Shown here piece by piece: positions 53,138 to 62,306 of a stretch of DNA of 64,000 nucleotides. Every line of letters begins with the position of its first letter. Position 1 is the first letter of the stretch. Position numbers and translations under genes: made by a program. This DNA comes from Hyphomicrobiales bacterium (GTDB taxonomy: Bacteria; Pseudomonadota; Alphaproteobacteria; Rhizobiales; Beijerinckiaceae). The DNA lies in the NCBI GenBank assembly GCA_016716745.1, contig JADJVD010000001.1, positions 1 to 64,000 of the forward strand, written 5' to 3'. The notes beneath the pieces are model-generated. The model made no database searches. It saw only the letters and a program-made list of their open reading frames with translations, and had not been told where the DNA came from.

Positions 53138-53176
53138 GCCGGACGGCGGATCCAATATCAGGCCGGACGGCGGATC
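53129..53176. repeat. 24-base tandem duplication at convergent stop codons
   Basis: Units 53129-53152 and 53153-53176 are identical except for one base (TATTAGG against TATCAGG). The first contains the stop of the GhrA-like gene, the second the stop of the convergent NlpC gene. Confidence 0.8.
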
Positions 53177-54015
53177 GACGTGATCGGTCCGAAGGTCTTT
53201 TCGAGAATGCGCTGACGCGCCTCGGCGAGCGGCTCGCTGACGACCAGCATGTGCGTTCCGTTGGCGTGCAGAAGGCGCTCGCGATCCTGCATCAGGCCGA
53301 CATGGCCTTTCCAGAACACGAGATCGCCGCGCCTGAGATGGGCGAGGCGGTCGTCGATCGGCAGCGGTTCGCCCGCCCATGCCTCCAGCATGTCGGAATC
53401 GCGCGGGGCGGGCCGGCCGGCAAGGCGCATCGCCGTCTGCACGAGACCCGAGCAATCCGTGCCCTGGCTGGTGCGGCCGCCCCACAGATAGGGGACGCCG
53501 AGAAAACGCTCGGCCGTCGCCACATAGTCGGAAGCGACGTAACCGAGCGGGGCGAGATGCGTCGCGAAGATCGCGCCTTCGGCGGTGATGGCGAAATCGC
53601 CGCGCACGTCGAGCACGTGCACGGGGCTGCCGAGCAGGAGCGGCATCACCGGCGGCAGCTTGATGCTGGGGCCGGGATACAGAAACGTCCGCATCGCATC
53701 GACGCGATGGGTGGCCGCGCGCATCGGCGCGCGCAGCGCGGCGCGCGGCAGATAGCCGACATAATCGTCGCGCTCGAGCTGGACCCAGGCCCAGCCCTCC
53801 GCCTCGTCATAGACGAAGACGCGCTCGCCGAAGATCGCCTGCGTGTCGATTCCACGCGTCGGATCGGGCGCGGGCCCGACATTGACGACGCTCTCGCACA
53901 CCTGCATCACGCGCGCCTCGACATAGCGGGGCGCCGCGACGACGCCGACGAGGTGGGCGGCGGCGAGGTCGGCGCGCGCCGGCGTCAGGCGGCGATCGGT
54001 CGGCTTGCGTCTCAT
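53158..54015 (-). CDS. NlpC/P60 cysteine peptidase (C40)
   Basis: 285 residues. The N-terminal 130 residues contain bacterial SH3-like segments (ERVFVYDEAEGWAWVQLERDDYVGYLP). The catalytic domain has GVPYLWGGRTSQGTDCSGLVQ with the nucleophile Cys, and a His in GHVGLM. Such enzymes cleave peptidoglycan stem peptides. No signal peptide is visible, which suggests cytoplasmic recycling or atypical export. Start overlaps the MarR-like stop, so it is the last gene of a three-gene operon. Confidence 0.9.
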   Translation of the reverse strand: MRRKPTDRRLTPARADLAAAHLVGVVAAPRYVEARVMQVCESVVNVGPAPDPTRGIDTQAIFGERVFVYDEAEGWAWVQLERDDYVGYLPRAALRAPMRAATHRVDAMRTFLYPGPSIKLPPVMPLLLGSPVHVLDVRGDFAITAEGAIFATHLAPLGYVASDYVATAERFLGVPYLWGGRTSQGTDCSGLVQTAMRLAGRPAPRDSDMLEAWAGEPLPIDDRLAHLRRGDLVFWKGHVGLMQDRERLLHANGTHMLVVSEPLAEARQRILEKTFGPITSIRRPA

Positions 54016-54374
54016 CGCGGCAGCTCCCGCGCTTTGGCGACCACAAGGTCGCCGAGCTTCTCGACGAACAGCGCGCCCTTGACGGTGCGCTGAATGATGA
54101 CGTTGCGGCGATCCTTCTCGTCGCGGCGGCGGGCGACGAGATCGTGCTTGCCCATGGTGTCGAGACCTCGCGTGATGACCGGCTTGGTGACGCCGAGTTT
54201 CTTCGCCATGCCGCGCACCGTGTGCGGCGGCGGTTCGAGATAGATGGTCAGCAGCATGGCGAGCTGGCGCATGCTGAAATCGGGCACGTCGTCCGCGCCC
54301 GCGCCCAGAACGAGCGCGTAGGCGACGTCGTGCGTCAGGGTGAGCGCCTGCGCGGGCTTGATGTCAACCGGCAT
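54012..54374 (-). CDS. MarR-family transcriptional regulator
   Basis: 120 residues from the ATG at 54374 (MPVDIKPAQALTLTHDV). The winged helix is SMRQLAMLLTIYLEPPPHTVRGMAKKLGVTKPVITRGLDTM, followed by the wing (ARRRDEKDRRNVIIQRT). The frame is open to a TTG at 54419, but the ATG overlaps the aminopeptidase end by only 11 bases and is preferred. It lies between the aminopeptidase and NlpC genes and may regulate that operon. Confidence 0.82.
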   Translation of the reverse strand: MPVDIKPAQALTLTHDVAYALVLGAGADDVPDFSMRQLAMLLTIYLEPPPHTVRGMAKKLGVTKPVITRGLDTMGKHDLVARRRDEKDRRNVIIQRTVKGALFVEKLGDLVVAKARELPR

Positions 54375-55773
54375 CGCGCCTGCCGCCGCGTATGCGACGC
54401 TCGACGAGTTCGTAGACAAGGCGGGCGGCCTGCGGCTCGCCGCCTTCGGGACGGCCGGGACGGGCCGCCGGCGTCCAGCCGTAGATGTCGAAATGCGCCC
54501 ACGATTTCGCCTTGCCGGCGAAGCGGCGCAGGAACAGCGCGGCGACGATCGAGCCGGCGAAGCCGCCGCCCGGCGCGGAGTTCACGGTCGCGATCTTGCC
54601 CTCGAGCATGCGCTCGTAGGCGGGCCAGAGCGGCATGCGCCAGACAGGGTCGCACGCCGCCCCGCCCGCCTGCGCGATCTCGGCGGCCAGCGCCTCGTCA
54701 TCGGTGTAGAAGGGCGGCAGATCGGGGCCGAGCGCGACGCGCGCGGCGCCGGTCAGCGTCGCGAAGTCGATCAAGAGATCGGGCGCCTCCTCGCCGGCGA
54801 GGGCGAGCGCGTCGGCCAGAATGAGCCGTCCCTCGGCGTCGGTGTTGCCGATCTCGACCGTCAGCCCGTTGCGCGCGCGATAGACGTCGCCGGTGCGGAA
54901 GGCCTCGCCCGACACCGCGTTCTCGACGATCGGCAGCAGCACGCGCAGCCGCACGGGCAGCTTTGCGCCGACAATCATGTCGGCAGCCGCAAGCGCGGCG
55001 GCGGCGCCGCCCATATCCTTCTTCATCAGCGCCATCGCGCTCGATGGTTTGATGTCGAGGCCGCCGGTGTCGTAGCAGACGCCCTTGCCGACGAGCGTGA
55101 CGCGCGGCCCGCGCGTTCCCCAGCGCAGATCGACGAGGCGAGGCGCGCGCGCCGAGGCGCGGCCGACGGCGGCGATGAGGGGAAAGCCCTTTTCCAGCGC
55201 CCTGCCCTTGACACACGCGACGCGCGCGCGCCGGCGGCGGGCGAAGGCGCGCGCGGCGGCCTCCAACTCGGCGGGCCCGAGATCGTTGGCGGGTGTGTTG
55301 ATGAGGTCGCGTCCCATCGCCACGGCCTGCGCGATGCGCTCGATGCGGGCCGCATCGACGCCGGGCGGCGCGACAAGCCGGACGCCCGCCTCCGTCCGCT
55401 TGGCGCGATACCGATCGAAACGGTAGGCCCCGAGAAGGAAAGCGAGCGCAGCCTGCGCCGCGCCTTCGCCGGCCTCGGCGAAGCGATAGACGCCGGCCGG
55501 GAGAAGCGCCGGCAGCTTGCCGGCCAGAAACGGATCGGCGCCGCGCTCGCCCGGCTCGTGCGCCCCGAACAGGACGGCGGCCAGAGCGCCGTCGGCGTCC
55601 GGCGCCAGAGCCAGCCGTCCAGGCGTGGCCTCGAAGCCGAGGTTGGCGAGAAAGGCGCGCGCGGCGGGCGCGAGCGCGCGCTCGACCCCGGCGCGATTGG
55701 CGCGCGTGACGAAATGGATCGGAACGGCGTGGCCGGGCGCCGATTTTCCCGCTGCGGCGAAGGTGAGGGACAC
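54364..55773 (-). CDS. Leucyl aminopeptidase family (M17) peptidase
   Basis: About 469 residues if GTG at 55773 is used (GGGAGG stands upstream); the frame stays open to 55818 (ATG) and 55842, so the start is uncertain. Metal site: GKGVCYDTGGLDIKPSSAM, MKKDMGGAAA and NTDAEGRL; catalytic Arg lies in the NTDAEGRL loop. It removes N-terminal residues from peptides with two metal ions. The N-terminal domain (VPIHFVTRANRAGVERALAP) is the short variant usual in alphaproteobacteria. Starts the operon with the MarR-like and NlpC/P60 genes. Confidence 0.9.
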   Translation of the reverse strand: MSLTFAAAGKSAPGHAVPIHFVTRANRAGVERALAPAARAFLANLGFEATPGRLALAPDADGALAAVLFGAHEPGERGADPFLAGKLPALLPAGVYRFAEAGEGAAQAALAFLLGAYRFDRYRAKRTEAGVRLVAPPGVDAARIERIAQAVAMGRDLINTPANDLGPAELEAAARAFARRRRARVACVKGRALEKGFPLIAAVGRASARAPRLVDLRWGTRGPRVTLVGKGVCYDTGGLDIKPSSAMALMKKDMGGAAAALAAADMIVGAKLPVRLRVLLPIVENAVSGEAFRTGDVYRARNGLTVEIGNTDAEGRLILADALALAGEEAPDLLIDFATLTGAARVALGPDLPPFYTDDEALAAEIAQAGGAACDPVWRMPLWPAYERMLEGKIATVNSAPGGGFAGSIVAALFLRRFAGKAKSWAHFDIYGWTPAARPGRPEGGEPQAARLVYELVERRIRGGRRDAG

Positions 55774-55817
55774 GGAAATGAAGAACCTCCCGATTCGGGA
55801 CAATGCGACGGCGTCCA

Positions 55818-55832
55818 TTAACCGCGCGTTAG
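55818..55832 (+). promoter_or_regulatory. CtrA-like site upstream of the TadD-like gene
   Basis: TTAA at 55818-55821, seven bases, TTAG at 55829-55832, followed by GGTTAACC; one base off the TTAA-N7-TTAA site of the cell-cycle regulator CtrA. It is 56-70 bases upstream of the TadD-like ATG. TTAA is rare in this GC-rich DNA. Confidence 0.35.
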
Positions 55833-55887
55833 GGTTAACCAATTACTGCTCGCCAAGGAACTGTCACGCCGACCGCGAGATCACATC

Positions 55888-56712
55888 ATGCGCGACCCGA
55901 TCCCCTTCCTGCGCCTGCGCCGCTTCGGCCTCGCCTCGCTTGCGGTGGCGATGGTGGCGGGTGGCCTCGGCGGATGCAAGAGCGTCGACTTCGGCGACGT
56001 CACCGGATCGATCTCGACCAAGGCGCCGCCGAGCGATCCGGCGATGCTGCGCAGCTACACCGACGAACTCGGCAAGCGCTACGACGCCAAGCCGAACGAT
56101 CCCAACGTGGCGATGGCCTATGCGCGCGCGCTGCGCGCCCAGCGGCAATTCGCGCAGGCCGTCGCCGTGCTGCAGACGGCCGCCGCCAAGAACGCCGAAA
56201 ATCGCGCCGTGATCGGCGCCTTCGGCAAGGCGCTGGCCGACGCCGGCCGCTTCAAGGAGGCGGCCGAAGTGCTGCCGCGCGCCCACACGCCGGAACGGCC
56301 GGACTGGAGCGTTCTGTCGACGCAGGGCTCCGTCGCCGATCAACTTGGCGACCATGCGGGCGCGCAGGGTTACTACGCATCGGCGCTGAAGATCGCGCCG
56401 GGCGAACCCTCGGTCATGTCCAATCTCGGCCTGTCCTATGCGCTGTCGAAGGATCTGGCGCGCGCCGAGGACACGTTGCGGCAGGCCTCCGACCATCCGC
56501 GCGCCGACATGCGGGTGCGTCAGAATCTCGCGCTCGTGCTGGCGCTGCGCGGCAAGTTCGACGAGGCCGAAACCGTGTCGCGTCGCGATCTGTCGCCGTC
56601 GGACGCTTCCGCCAATGTCATGACGATCCGCAAGATGATCGTCGAGTCGAACACCTGGCGGCAGATTCAGGAAGGCGGCAAGGCCAAGCCCGCCGCCAGC
56701 CGCCGCGGCTGA
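55888..56712 (+). CDS. tadD: TadD-like tetratricopeptide-repeat lipoprotein
   Basis: 274 residues. A lipobox (AGGLGGC) near residue 24-30 suggests an outer-membrane lipoprotein. Tetratricopeptide repeats follow: NVAMAYARALRAQRQFAQAVAVLQTAAAKN, AVIGAFGKALADAGRFKEAAEVL and LGLSYALSKDLARAEDTLRQAS. TadD acts as a pilotin-type factor for Flp pilus (Tad) secretion. It lies on the opposite strand to the tad genes and converges on tadC. A TTAA-rich sequence upstream resembles a CtrA site. Confidence 0.85.
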   Translation: MRDPIPFLRLRRFGLASLAVAMVAGGLGGCKSVDFGDVTGSISTKAPPSDPAMLRSYTDELGKRYDAKPNDPNVAMAYARALRAQRQFAQAVAVLQTAAAKNAENRAVIGAFGKALADAGRFKEAAEVLPRAHTPERPDWSVLSTQGSVADQLGDHAGAQGYYASALKIAPGEPSVMSNLGLSYALSKDLARAEDTLRQASDHPRADMRVRQNLALVLALRGKFDEAETVSRRDLSPSDASANVMTIRKMIVESNTWRQIQEGGKAKPAASRRG

Positions 56713-56780
56713 GGCGCGCGGCGCCGAACGCGCCAGACCTCCACAAAAGCGAACGCCGCACCATGCGGGACCAACGAAAA

Positions 56781-56809
56781 ACGCCGCGCTTTCACGCGGC
56801 GTTTCTTTT
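56781..56809. terminator. Bidirectional terminator between tadD-like and tadC
   Basis: Perfect 8-base stem (ACGCCGCG at 56781-56788 with CGCGGCGT at 56795-56802), 6-base loop, followed by TTCTTTT on the plus strand and preceded by AAAAA, which gives T-run on the minus strand. Confidence 0.8.
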
Positions 56810-56826
56810 CGTCTGTTCGGGCGCCG

Positions 56827-57804
56827 TCAGCTCCAGTGGAAGATCTGGATCAGCGCCGGCGTGAGAATGACGGCGAACAGCACCGGCAGGAAGAACAGGA
56901 TCATCGGCACGGTGAGCTTGGGCGGCAGGGCGGCGGCCTTCTTCTCGGCCTCGTTCATGCGCTGGTCGCGGCTTTCCTGCGCCAGAACGCGCAGCGCGGT
57001 GCCAAGCGGCGTGCCGTAGCGCTCGGCCTGCACGAGAACCGTGCTCAGCGCGCGCACCGAATCGAGCCCGGTGCGATTGGAGAGGTTCTCGTAAGCCGAG
57101 CGACGATCCGGCAGGTAGGAAAGCTCGGCCGTCGTCAGCGTCAGCTCCTCCGCCATCGGAATGGATTCGACGCCGATCTCCTGACTCACCTTGCGGAAGG
57201 CGTGCTCGATCGACATGCCCGATTCGACGCAGATGAGCAGAAGGTCGAGCGCGTTCGGATAGGCGCGCGACATCGATTGCTGGCGCTTCGACGTCGAGTT
57301 GGCGAGGAAGAGCTCGGGCAGCTTGATGCCGACATAGGCCGCGCACAGCGTGGCGCCGAATTTGACGACGCCCGACTGATTCCACTCGATGATGCCGAAG
57401 ATGTAGACGACCGAGATCAGGAACAGCGCGATCGGCGTGACGAGGCGGAAGAAGACAAACGCGATTTCCGCCTGCGGACCGCGGAAGCCCGCCATCCAGA
57501 GCTTCTGTTTCGCCGTCTCCGTGCCGAGCCACTTGGTCAGGCTGAGATTGTCGACGATCCGCTTCATGAAGGCGCGCGGCTCGTAACGGAGCGTCACCTT
57601 CTCCTGACCGGCGGCGAGACGTTCGCGCTCGCGCTGGCGGATGCGCTCGCGCTCGCTGGCGACATCTTTCATCCGCTTCGACAGACGATCGCCCTCGAGC
57701 AGCGGCGTGGCGATGGTGAGGATCGTCGCGCCCACCGCGATCGCCACCAGGATGCTGGCGATCACCTGCGGCTTCTGCAGCTCCTGGAAGATCGTCGTCA
57801 ACAT
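56827..57804 (-). CDS. tadC: Tad pilus inner-membrane platform protein TadC
   Basis: 325 residues of the type II secretion GspF-like family. Helices occur at about residues 15-35, 105-130, and near 265-285 and the C-terminus. AYPNALDLLLICVESGMSIEHAFRKVSQEIG and LVQAERYGTPLGTALRVLAQESRDQRMNEAEKKAAALPPKL are the family signatures. It forms the pilus assembly platform with TadB and TadA. Twelve bases from tadB. Confidence 0.95.
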   Translation of the reverse strand: MLTTIFQELQKPQVIASILVAIAVGATILTIATPLLEGDRLSKRMKDVASERERIRQRERERLAAGQEKVTLRYEPRAFMKRIVDNLSLTKWLGTETAKQKLWMAGFRGPQAEIAFVFFRLVTPIALFLISVVYIFGIIEWNQSGVVKFGATLCAAYVGIKLPELFLANSTSKRQQSMSRAYPNALDLLLICVESGMSIEHAFRKVSQEIGVESIPMAEELTLTTAELSYLPDRRSAYENLSNRTGLDSVRALSTVLVQAERYGTPLGTALRVLAQESRDQRMNEAEKKAAALPPKLTVPMILFFLPVLFAVILTPALIQIFHWS

Positions 57805-57816
57805 AATCCGGATTCC

Positions 57817-58809
57817 TCAGATGTCGAACTGGATCATCTTGCGCATCGCCATGAGGCCGATGAACATCCAGAAGAGCGAGACCGCCATCACGATCTTGCC
57901 GGTCGTGCTGGTGAAAAGAAGCTCCATGTAGGCCGGCGTCGACAGATAGACGAGCAGGCCGACGATGAAAGGCAGCGCGCCGATGATCGCGGCGGAGGCC
58001 TTCGCCTCCATCGACATCGCCGTCACCTTGCCGCGCATCTTCTTGCGTTCGCGCAGAACCCGGGAGAGGTTGCCCAGCGCTTCCGAAAGGTTGCCGCCGG
58101 ACTTCGATTGAATGTTGACGACGATCGAGAAGAAGTTGGCTTCCGCCGCCGGCACGCGCTCGGCCATGCGCTCGACCGCCTCGCCCAGCGACAGGCCGAG
58201 CGACTGCGCCTCGACGATCATGCGGAATTCGGTGCGAACCGGATCGGCCGCCTCGCTGGCGATGATGCGAAGGCAATCGCCGAGCGGCAGGCCGGCCTTG
58301 ATGCCGCGCACGATAACGTCCATCGCATTCGGCAGTTCGGTCGTGAACTTGTTGATGCGCCGCTTGCGCATGAAGTTCAGGCCCCAGGCCGGCAGACCGA
58401 ACCCGCCGATGAGGACGCCGCCAAGACCATACAGCGGATTGCCGGACAGAACGACGAACACGATCGCGAGCGCCAGGCCCGAGAGCACGCTGTAAATCAG
58501 AAACTGGTTCTTGGTCGTCGTCGCGCCGGCCTGCTGTAGCTTGGTCTCGATGGTCAAGCGCTTGGATTTCTGCTTGGCGTCGAGTTCCTTCAGGCTGTCG
58601 GCGATCTGCTTGCGGCGCGCGTTCGGATCGGCGTTGCGATCGGCCGTGCGGCCGACGCGCTTGCGCTCGGAGATGGCGGCCTTGCGCTTCTCCATCTTGG
58701 CTTCGCCCGACAGAAGCGGATAGGCGACGGCGTAGAACACGCCGCCGGCCGCCACCATCGCGAGCGCGACGACGAGGATGCTGTTCTGTGCGAGGAGTTG
58801 CGAGATCAT
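57817..58809 (-). CDS. tadB: Tad pilus inner-membrane platform protein TadB
   Basis: 330 residues, GspF-like. LPNAMDVIVRGIKAGLPLGDCLRIIASEAADPVRTEF and NFFSIVVNIQSKSGGNLSEALGNLSRVLRERKKMRGKVTAMSMEAKASA are hallmarks. A basic coiled segment (residues 40-90) links the N-terminal helix to the core. It pairs with TadC. Confidence 0.95.
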   Translation of the reverse strand: MISQLLAQNSILVVALAMVAAGGVFYAVAYPLLSGEAKMEKRKAAISERKRVGRTADRNADPNARRKQIADSLKELDAKQKSKRLTIETKLQQAGATTTKNQFLIYSVLSGLALAIVFVVLSGNPLYGLGGVLIGGFGLPAWGLNFMRKRRINKFTTELPNAMDVIVRGIKAGLPLGDCLRIIASEAADPVRTEFRMIVEAQSLGLSLGEAVERMAERVPAAEANFFSIVVNIQSKSGGNLSEALGNLSRVLRERKKMRGKVTAMSMEAKASAAIIGALPFIVGLLVYLSTPAYMELLFTSTTGKIVMAVSLFWMFIGLMAMRKMIQFDI

Positions 58810-58828
58810 GGCCGGCCCATCTCCACGG

Positions 58829-60247
58829 TCACGCCTTCTCGGCCGACGCGTCGAGCGCGGCGGCGAGGCGCAGCTCTTCGCCGTAGTAGCGGGCGCGGTC
58901 CCAGAATTTCGGGCGACCGATGCCGGTCGAGCGATGGCGGCCCTTCAGCTTGCCCTGCGCGTCTTCGCCGAGAAGCTCGTAGACGAACAGATCCTGGGTG
59001 ATGATGACGTCGCCTTCCATGCCAAGCACTTCGGTGACGTGGGTGATGCGACGCGAGCCGTCGCGTAGACGGGCGGCCTGAATGATCACGTCGACGGAAG
59101 ACACGACCATCTCGCGGATGGTCTTGGAGGGAAGCGCGAAGCCGCCCATCGTGATCATCGATTCAAGACGCGAAAGGGCTTCGCGCGGGGAGTTGGCGTG
59201 CAGCGTGCCCATCGAGCCGTCGTGGCCGGTGTTCATCGCCTGCAGAAGATCGAACGCCTCCGGGCCGCGGACCTCGCCGACGATGATGCGCTCGGGGCGC
59301 ATACGCAGGCAGTTCTTGACGAGATCGCGCATCGAGATCGCGCCGGTTCCCTCGAGGTTCGGCGGGCGCGTCTCCAGACGCACCACATGCGGCTGCTGAA
59401 GCTGAAGTTCGGCGGCGTCCTCGCAGGTGATCACGCGCTCGTCGTGATCGATGTAGTTGGTCATGCAGTTCAGGAGCGTCGTCTTGCCCGAACCCGTGCC
59501 GCCCGAGATGAGGACGTTGCATCGCACGCGGCCGATGATCTTGAGAATCTCTGCGCCTTCCGCGGAGATCGCGCCGAACCGCTGGAGCTGGTCGAGCGTC
59601 AGCTTGTCCTTCTTGAACTTACGAATGGTGAGCGCGGCGCCGTCGATGGCGAGCGGCGGCGCGATGACGTTGACGCGGGAGCCGTCCGGCAGACGCGCGT
59701 CGCAGATCGGCGAGGATTCGTCGACGCGGCGGCCGACCTGGCTGACGATGCGCTGGCAGATGTTCATCAGCTGCGCGTTGTCGCGGAAGCGGATGTTCGT
59801 GAGCTGAATCTTGCCGGCGACTTCGATGTAGGTCTTGGTCGGGCCGTTGACCATGATGTCGGCGATGTCGTCGCGCGCCAGAAGCGGCTCCAGAGGGCCG
59901 TAGCCGAGAACGTCGTTGCAGATGTCGTCGAGCAGTTCCTCCTGCTCGGCGATCGACATCACCACGTTCTTGATCGCGATGATCTCGTTGACGATGTCGC
60001 GGATTTCCTCGCGCGCGTTCTCGGGGTCGAGCTTGGCCAGCGCGCTGAGATCGATCGCCTCGATCAGCGCGCCGAAGATCATGCTCTTGGTCTGGTAGTA
60101 TTCGTCCGAGCGCCGTTCGGGCGCGCGATGGGACTCGGGGGCGCGCCCGCCCTGCGGCGCGGCGGCCGGCGCCGACGAGGGCGGCGGCGCCGCCGCAGGC
60201 GCCGGCGAAGCAGGAGTAGAGCCAAAGTTGCCACGTTTGCCGAACAT
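58829..60247 (-). CDS. cpaF: Tad pilus ATPase TadA/CpaF
   Basis: 472 residues. A Pro/Ala-rich N-terminal tail (1-45) precedes the secretion ATPase core with Walker A SGGTGSGKTTLLNCM, the Asp box (VITCEDAAELQLQ), Walker B (ERIIVGEVRGPEAFDLLQAMNTGHDG) and the His box. It powers polymerisation and retraction of Flp pili at the inner membrane. Located 53 bases after cpaE. Confidence 0.97.
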   Translation of the reverse strand: MFGKRGNFGSTPASPAPAAAPPPSSAPAAAPQGGRAPESHRAPERRSDEYYQTKSMIFGALIEAIDLSALAKLDPENAREEIRDIVNEIIAIKNVVMSIAEQEELLDDICNDVLGYGPLEPLLARDDIADIMVNGPTKTYIEVAGKIQLTNIRFRDNAQLMNICQRIVSQVGRRVDESSPICDARLPDGSRVNVIAPPLAIDGAALTIRKFKKDKLTLDQLQRFGAISAEGAEILKIIGRVRCNVLISGGTGSGKTTLLNCMTNYIDHDERVITCEDAAELQLQQPHVVRLETRPPNLEGTGAISMRDLVKNCLRMRPERIIVGEVRGPEAFDLLQAMNTGHDGSMGTLHANSPREALSRLESMITMGGFALPSKTIREMVVSSVDVIIQAARLRDGSRRITHVTEVLGMEGDVIITQDLFVYELLGEDAQGKLKGRHRSTGIGRPKFWDRARYYGEELRLAAALDASAEKA

Positions 60248-60300
60248 CGGCGTCTTACTCCATGCAGCCGGTCAGTCGGTATTGGAGCGTCAGCTCCGGA

Positions 60301-61545
60301 TCACGCCCGCTTGCGCAGGCGCGAAAGAATGGGATCCAGCAGAGTTTTCTTCTGCTTCTTCGTCTCGCCGCGGCCGAGCAGGGAACGGGCGAGATCGGTG
60401 AAGCCGGCGGCGATCTTGTTGGCGGGCTCGACCTCGGCGATCATCTGCCCGTTGTTCGCCGCCGTCCCGAACAGCTTCGGATCGAAGGGAATGGACAGCG
60501 TCGCGTCGGTCTCGACCGACTTGCCGAAGTCGGGCGCCGCGATCTCCGGGCGCTTGAGCACGCCGACATTGTTGAGCACGAGCCGCGCCGGAAAGTCGTT
60601 CGGCCGGGCCGCGCGCAACTGGTCGAGAATGTTCTTGGTGTTGCGCAGACTCGCGAGTTCGGGCGAGGCGACGACGACCACCTCGTCGGCGCCGACGAGG
60701 ATGCGCCGCGTCCATGCGTTCCATGCGTTCGGCACGTCCAGCACGGCGACCGGGGTCGTGGCGCGCAGGATGTCCATCAGCGGGTCGAAGGCCGTCTCGG
60801 CGATATCGTAGCAGCGCTCGAGCGTGGCGGGCGCGGCCAGCATGCTGAGATTGGCGCCGCATTTCGACAGCAGCCGGTCGACGAAGTTCTGGTCGAGACG
60901 CTCGGGCGAGAACACCGCCTCGGCGACGCCCTGCGGCGGGTCCTGATTGAAGTCGAGGCCCGCCGTTCCGAAGCCGAGATCCATGTCGACGAGAATCGTC
61001 GAGACCTCGTGATCGACCGCGATCGACCAGGCGAGATTGTGCGCGACCGTGGAAGCGCCCGCGCCGCCCTTCGCGCCGGTGACGGCGATGACGCGGCCGA
61101 GCGCGCCGGCGCCCGGCGTGTTGTAGAGCTCGGACACAGCGCGGATGAGATCGACCACCGTGAACGGCGCGACGAGATAGTCGCTCACGCCGCGGCTGAT
61201 GAGAGCGCGGTAGAGAACGATGTCGTTGACGCGTCCGATCACCACGACCTTGGTGCCCGCGTCGCAGAACTCGGACAGCTCCTCGAGCTGCGAGATCAAC
61301 GTCGCGCGGTCGCTGGTCGATTCGATGACGATCAGGTTCGGCGTCGGCGCATTGCGGTAGGCCTCGGCGGCGGCCGCCGAGCCTCCCATATGCACCTTGA
61401 CGTGCGCCTTGTTCATCCTGCGATCGGCCATCGCCTCCTGGATCAGGGCGGCGATGTCGGCGCCTTCGCAGAAGGCCTGGATCGAGATGCGCGGAACGGG
61501 CGCAATCTGAAGCGAAGGATCGTGCATGATTTCTGATGCTGACAT
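60301..61545 (-). CDS. cpaE: Tad pilus localisation ATPase CpaE/TadZ
   Basis: 414 residues: an N-terminal receiver-like domain (LIVIESTSDRATLISQLEELSEFCDAGTKVVVIG) and a ParA/MinD-like ATPase domain with deviant Walker A TGAKGGAGASTVAHNLAW and VLDVPNAWNAWTRRIL. The ParA-type Lys of the P-loop is altered (GGAGAS), as usual in CpaE. It positions pilus secretin at a pole. Confidence 0.95.
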   Translation of the reverse strand: MSASEIMHDPSLQIAPVPRISIQAFCEGADIAALIQEAMADRRMNKAHVKVHMGGSAAAAEAYRNAPTPNLIVIESTSDRATLISQLEELSEFCDAGTKVVVIGRVNDIVLYRALISRGVSDYLVAPFTVVDLIRAVSELYNTPGAGALGRVIAVTGAKGGAGASTVAHNLAWSIAVDHEVSTILVDMDLGFGTAGLDFNQDPPQGVAEAVFSPERLDQNFVDRLLSKCGANLSMLAAPATLERCYDIAETAFDPLMDILRATTPVAVLDVPNAWNAWTRRILVGADEVVVVASPELASLRNTKNILDQLRAARPNDFPARLVLNNVGVLKRPEIAAPDFGKSVETDATLSIPFDPKLFGTAANNGQMIAEVEPANKIAAGFTDLARSLLGRGETKKQKKTLLDPILSRLRKRA

Positions 61546-61560
61546 GGAGATCGCCCGCCC

Positions 61561-62283
61561 TTACGGAACAGTGTTGCCGATGGCGTTGGAGCCCTTCGGC
61601 CAGCTCGTGGTCGGCGCCTCGCCGCGGCGCACGGATTCGATGGCGCGGATGCGCATCTGGCTGTCGGCGGGATCCTGCGTGCGCGGCCGGACCAGATCGC
61701 GCGGATCGGCGATCTGCGCGGCCAGGTTCTGCTGATAGGCGCAGCCGAAATTGTAGTAGGGCCGGTTCTGCATGCCCTGGAACGAACCGCCGGAGGCGAG
61801 GTCTTCCGGCCACTGGCCGCATTCCTCCGCCGTGCGCGCCTGCAGGCCCGAGAAGCTCATGCGGACGGGCGCGGCGAGCTGCGGATCGACGACAGGATAC
61901 GTTCCCTCGTTGACGTAGCCCTTGACGCCGGCCTTCGACAGCACCGCCCGGATCTGCGCGACCGTGCGCGCCGCCGCGGCCTCGCCGCCGGTCCCGCGCG
62001 GGCTGAGGATCTGGATCACGCCCGTGCCCTTGTTGCGATACTCCTGCGCGAAGGCCTTCACGTCGTCGCGCTGGCGTTCGTCGAGCTTGCCGTCGGCGCC
62101 GGGCAGGAAGATTTCGAGCGTCACCGGCGCGTTGGCGATCACCAGCGGGTGGCGCGCGCGATAGTCGTGCGGCACGACCGAGGCGGTCGACACGCGGTCG
62201 ACCGTGGAGCAGGCGCCGAGCGGGGCGGCGAGCAGCGCCAGGAAGGCCAGACGCGTCCAGGCGGAGGAAGAGGTCATGAACAT
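61561..62283 (-). CDS. cpaD: Tad pilus lipoprotein CpaD
   Basis: 240 residues. Signal with lipobox (LLAAPLGAC) at about residues 17-25, then HPLVIANAPVTLEIFLPG, and C-terminal features WPEDLASGG and GCAYQQNLAAQIADPRDLVRP, which are CpaD signatures. An outer-membrane lipoprotein of pilus biogenesis. ATG at 62283, with an alternative two codons later. Confidence 0.93.
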   Translation of the reverse strand: MFMTSSSAWTRLAFLALLAAPLGACSTVDRVSTASVVPHDYRARHPLVIANAPVTLEIFLPGADGKLDERQRDDVKAFAQEYRNKGTGVIQILSPRGTGGEAAAARTVAQIRAVLSKAGVKGYVNEGTYPVVDPQLAAPVRMSFSGLQARTAEECGQWPEDLASGGSFQGMQNRPYYNFGCAYQQNLAAQIADPRDLVRPRTQDPADSQMRIRAIESVRRGEAPTTSWPKGSNAIGNTVP

Positions 62284-62306
62284 CTGTGTCGTCCGTATGC
62301 TGGCGG

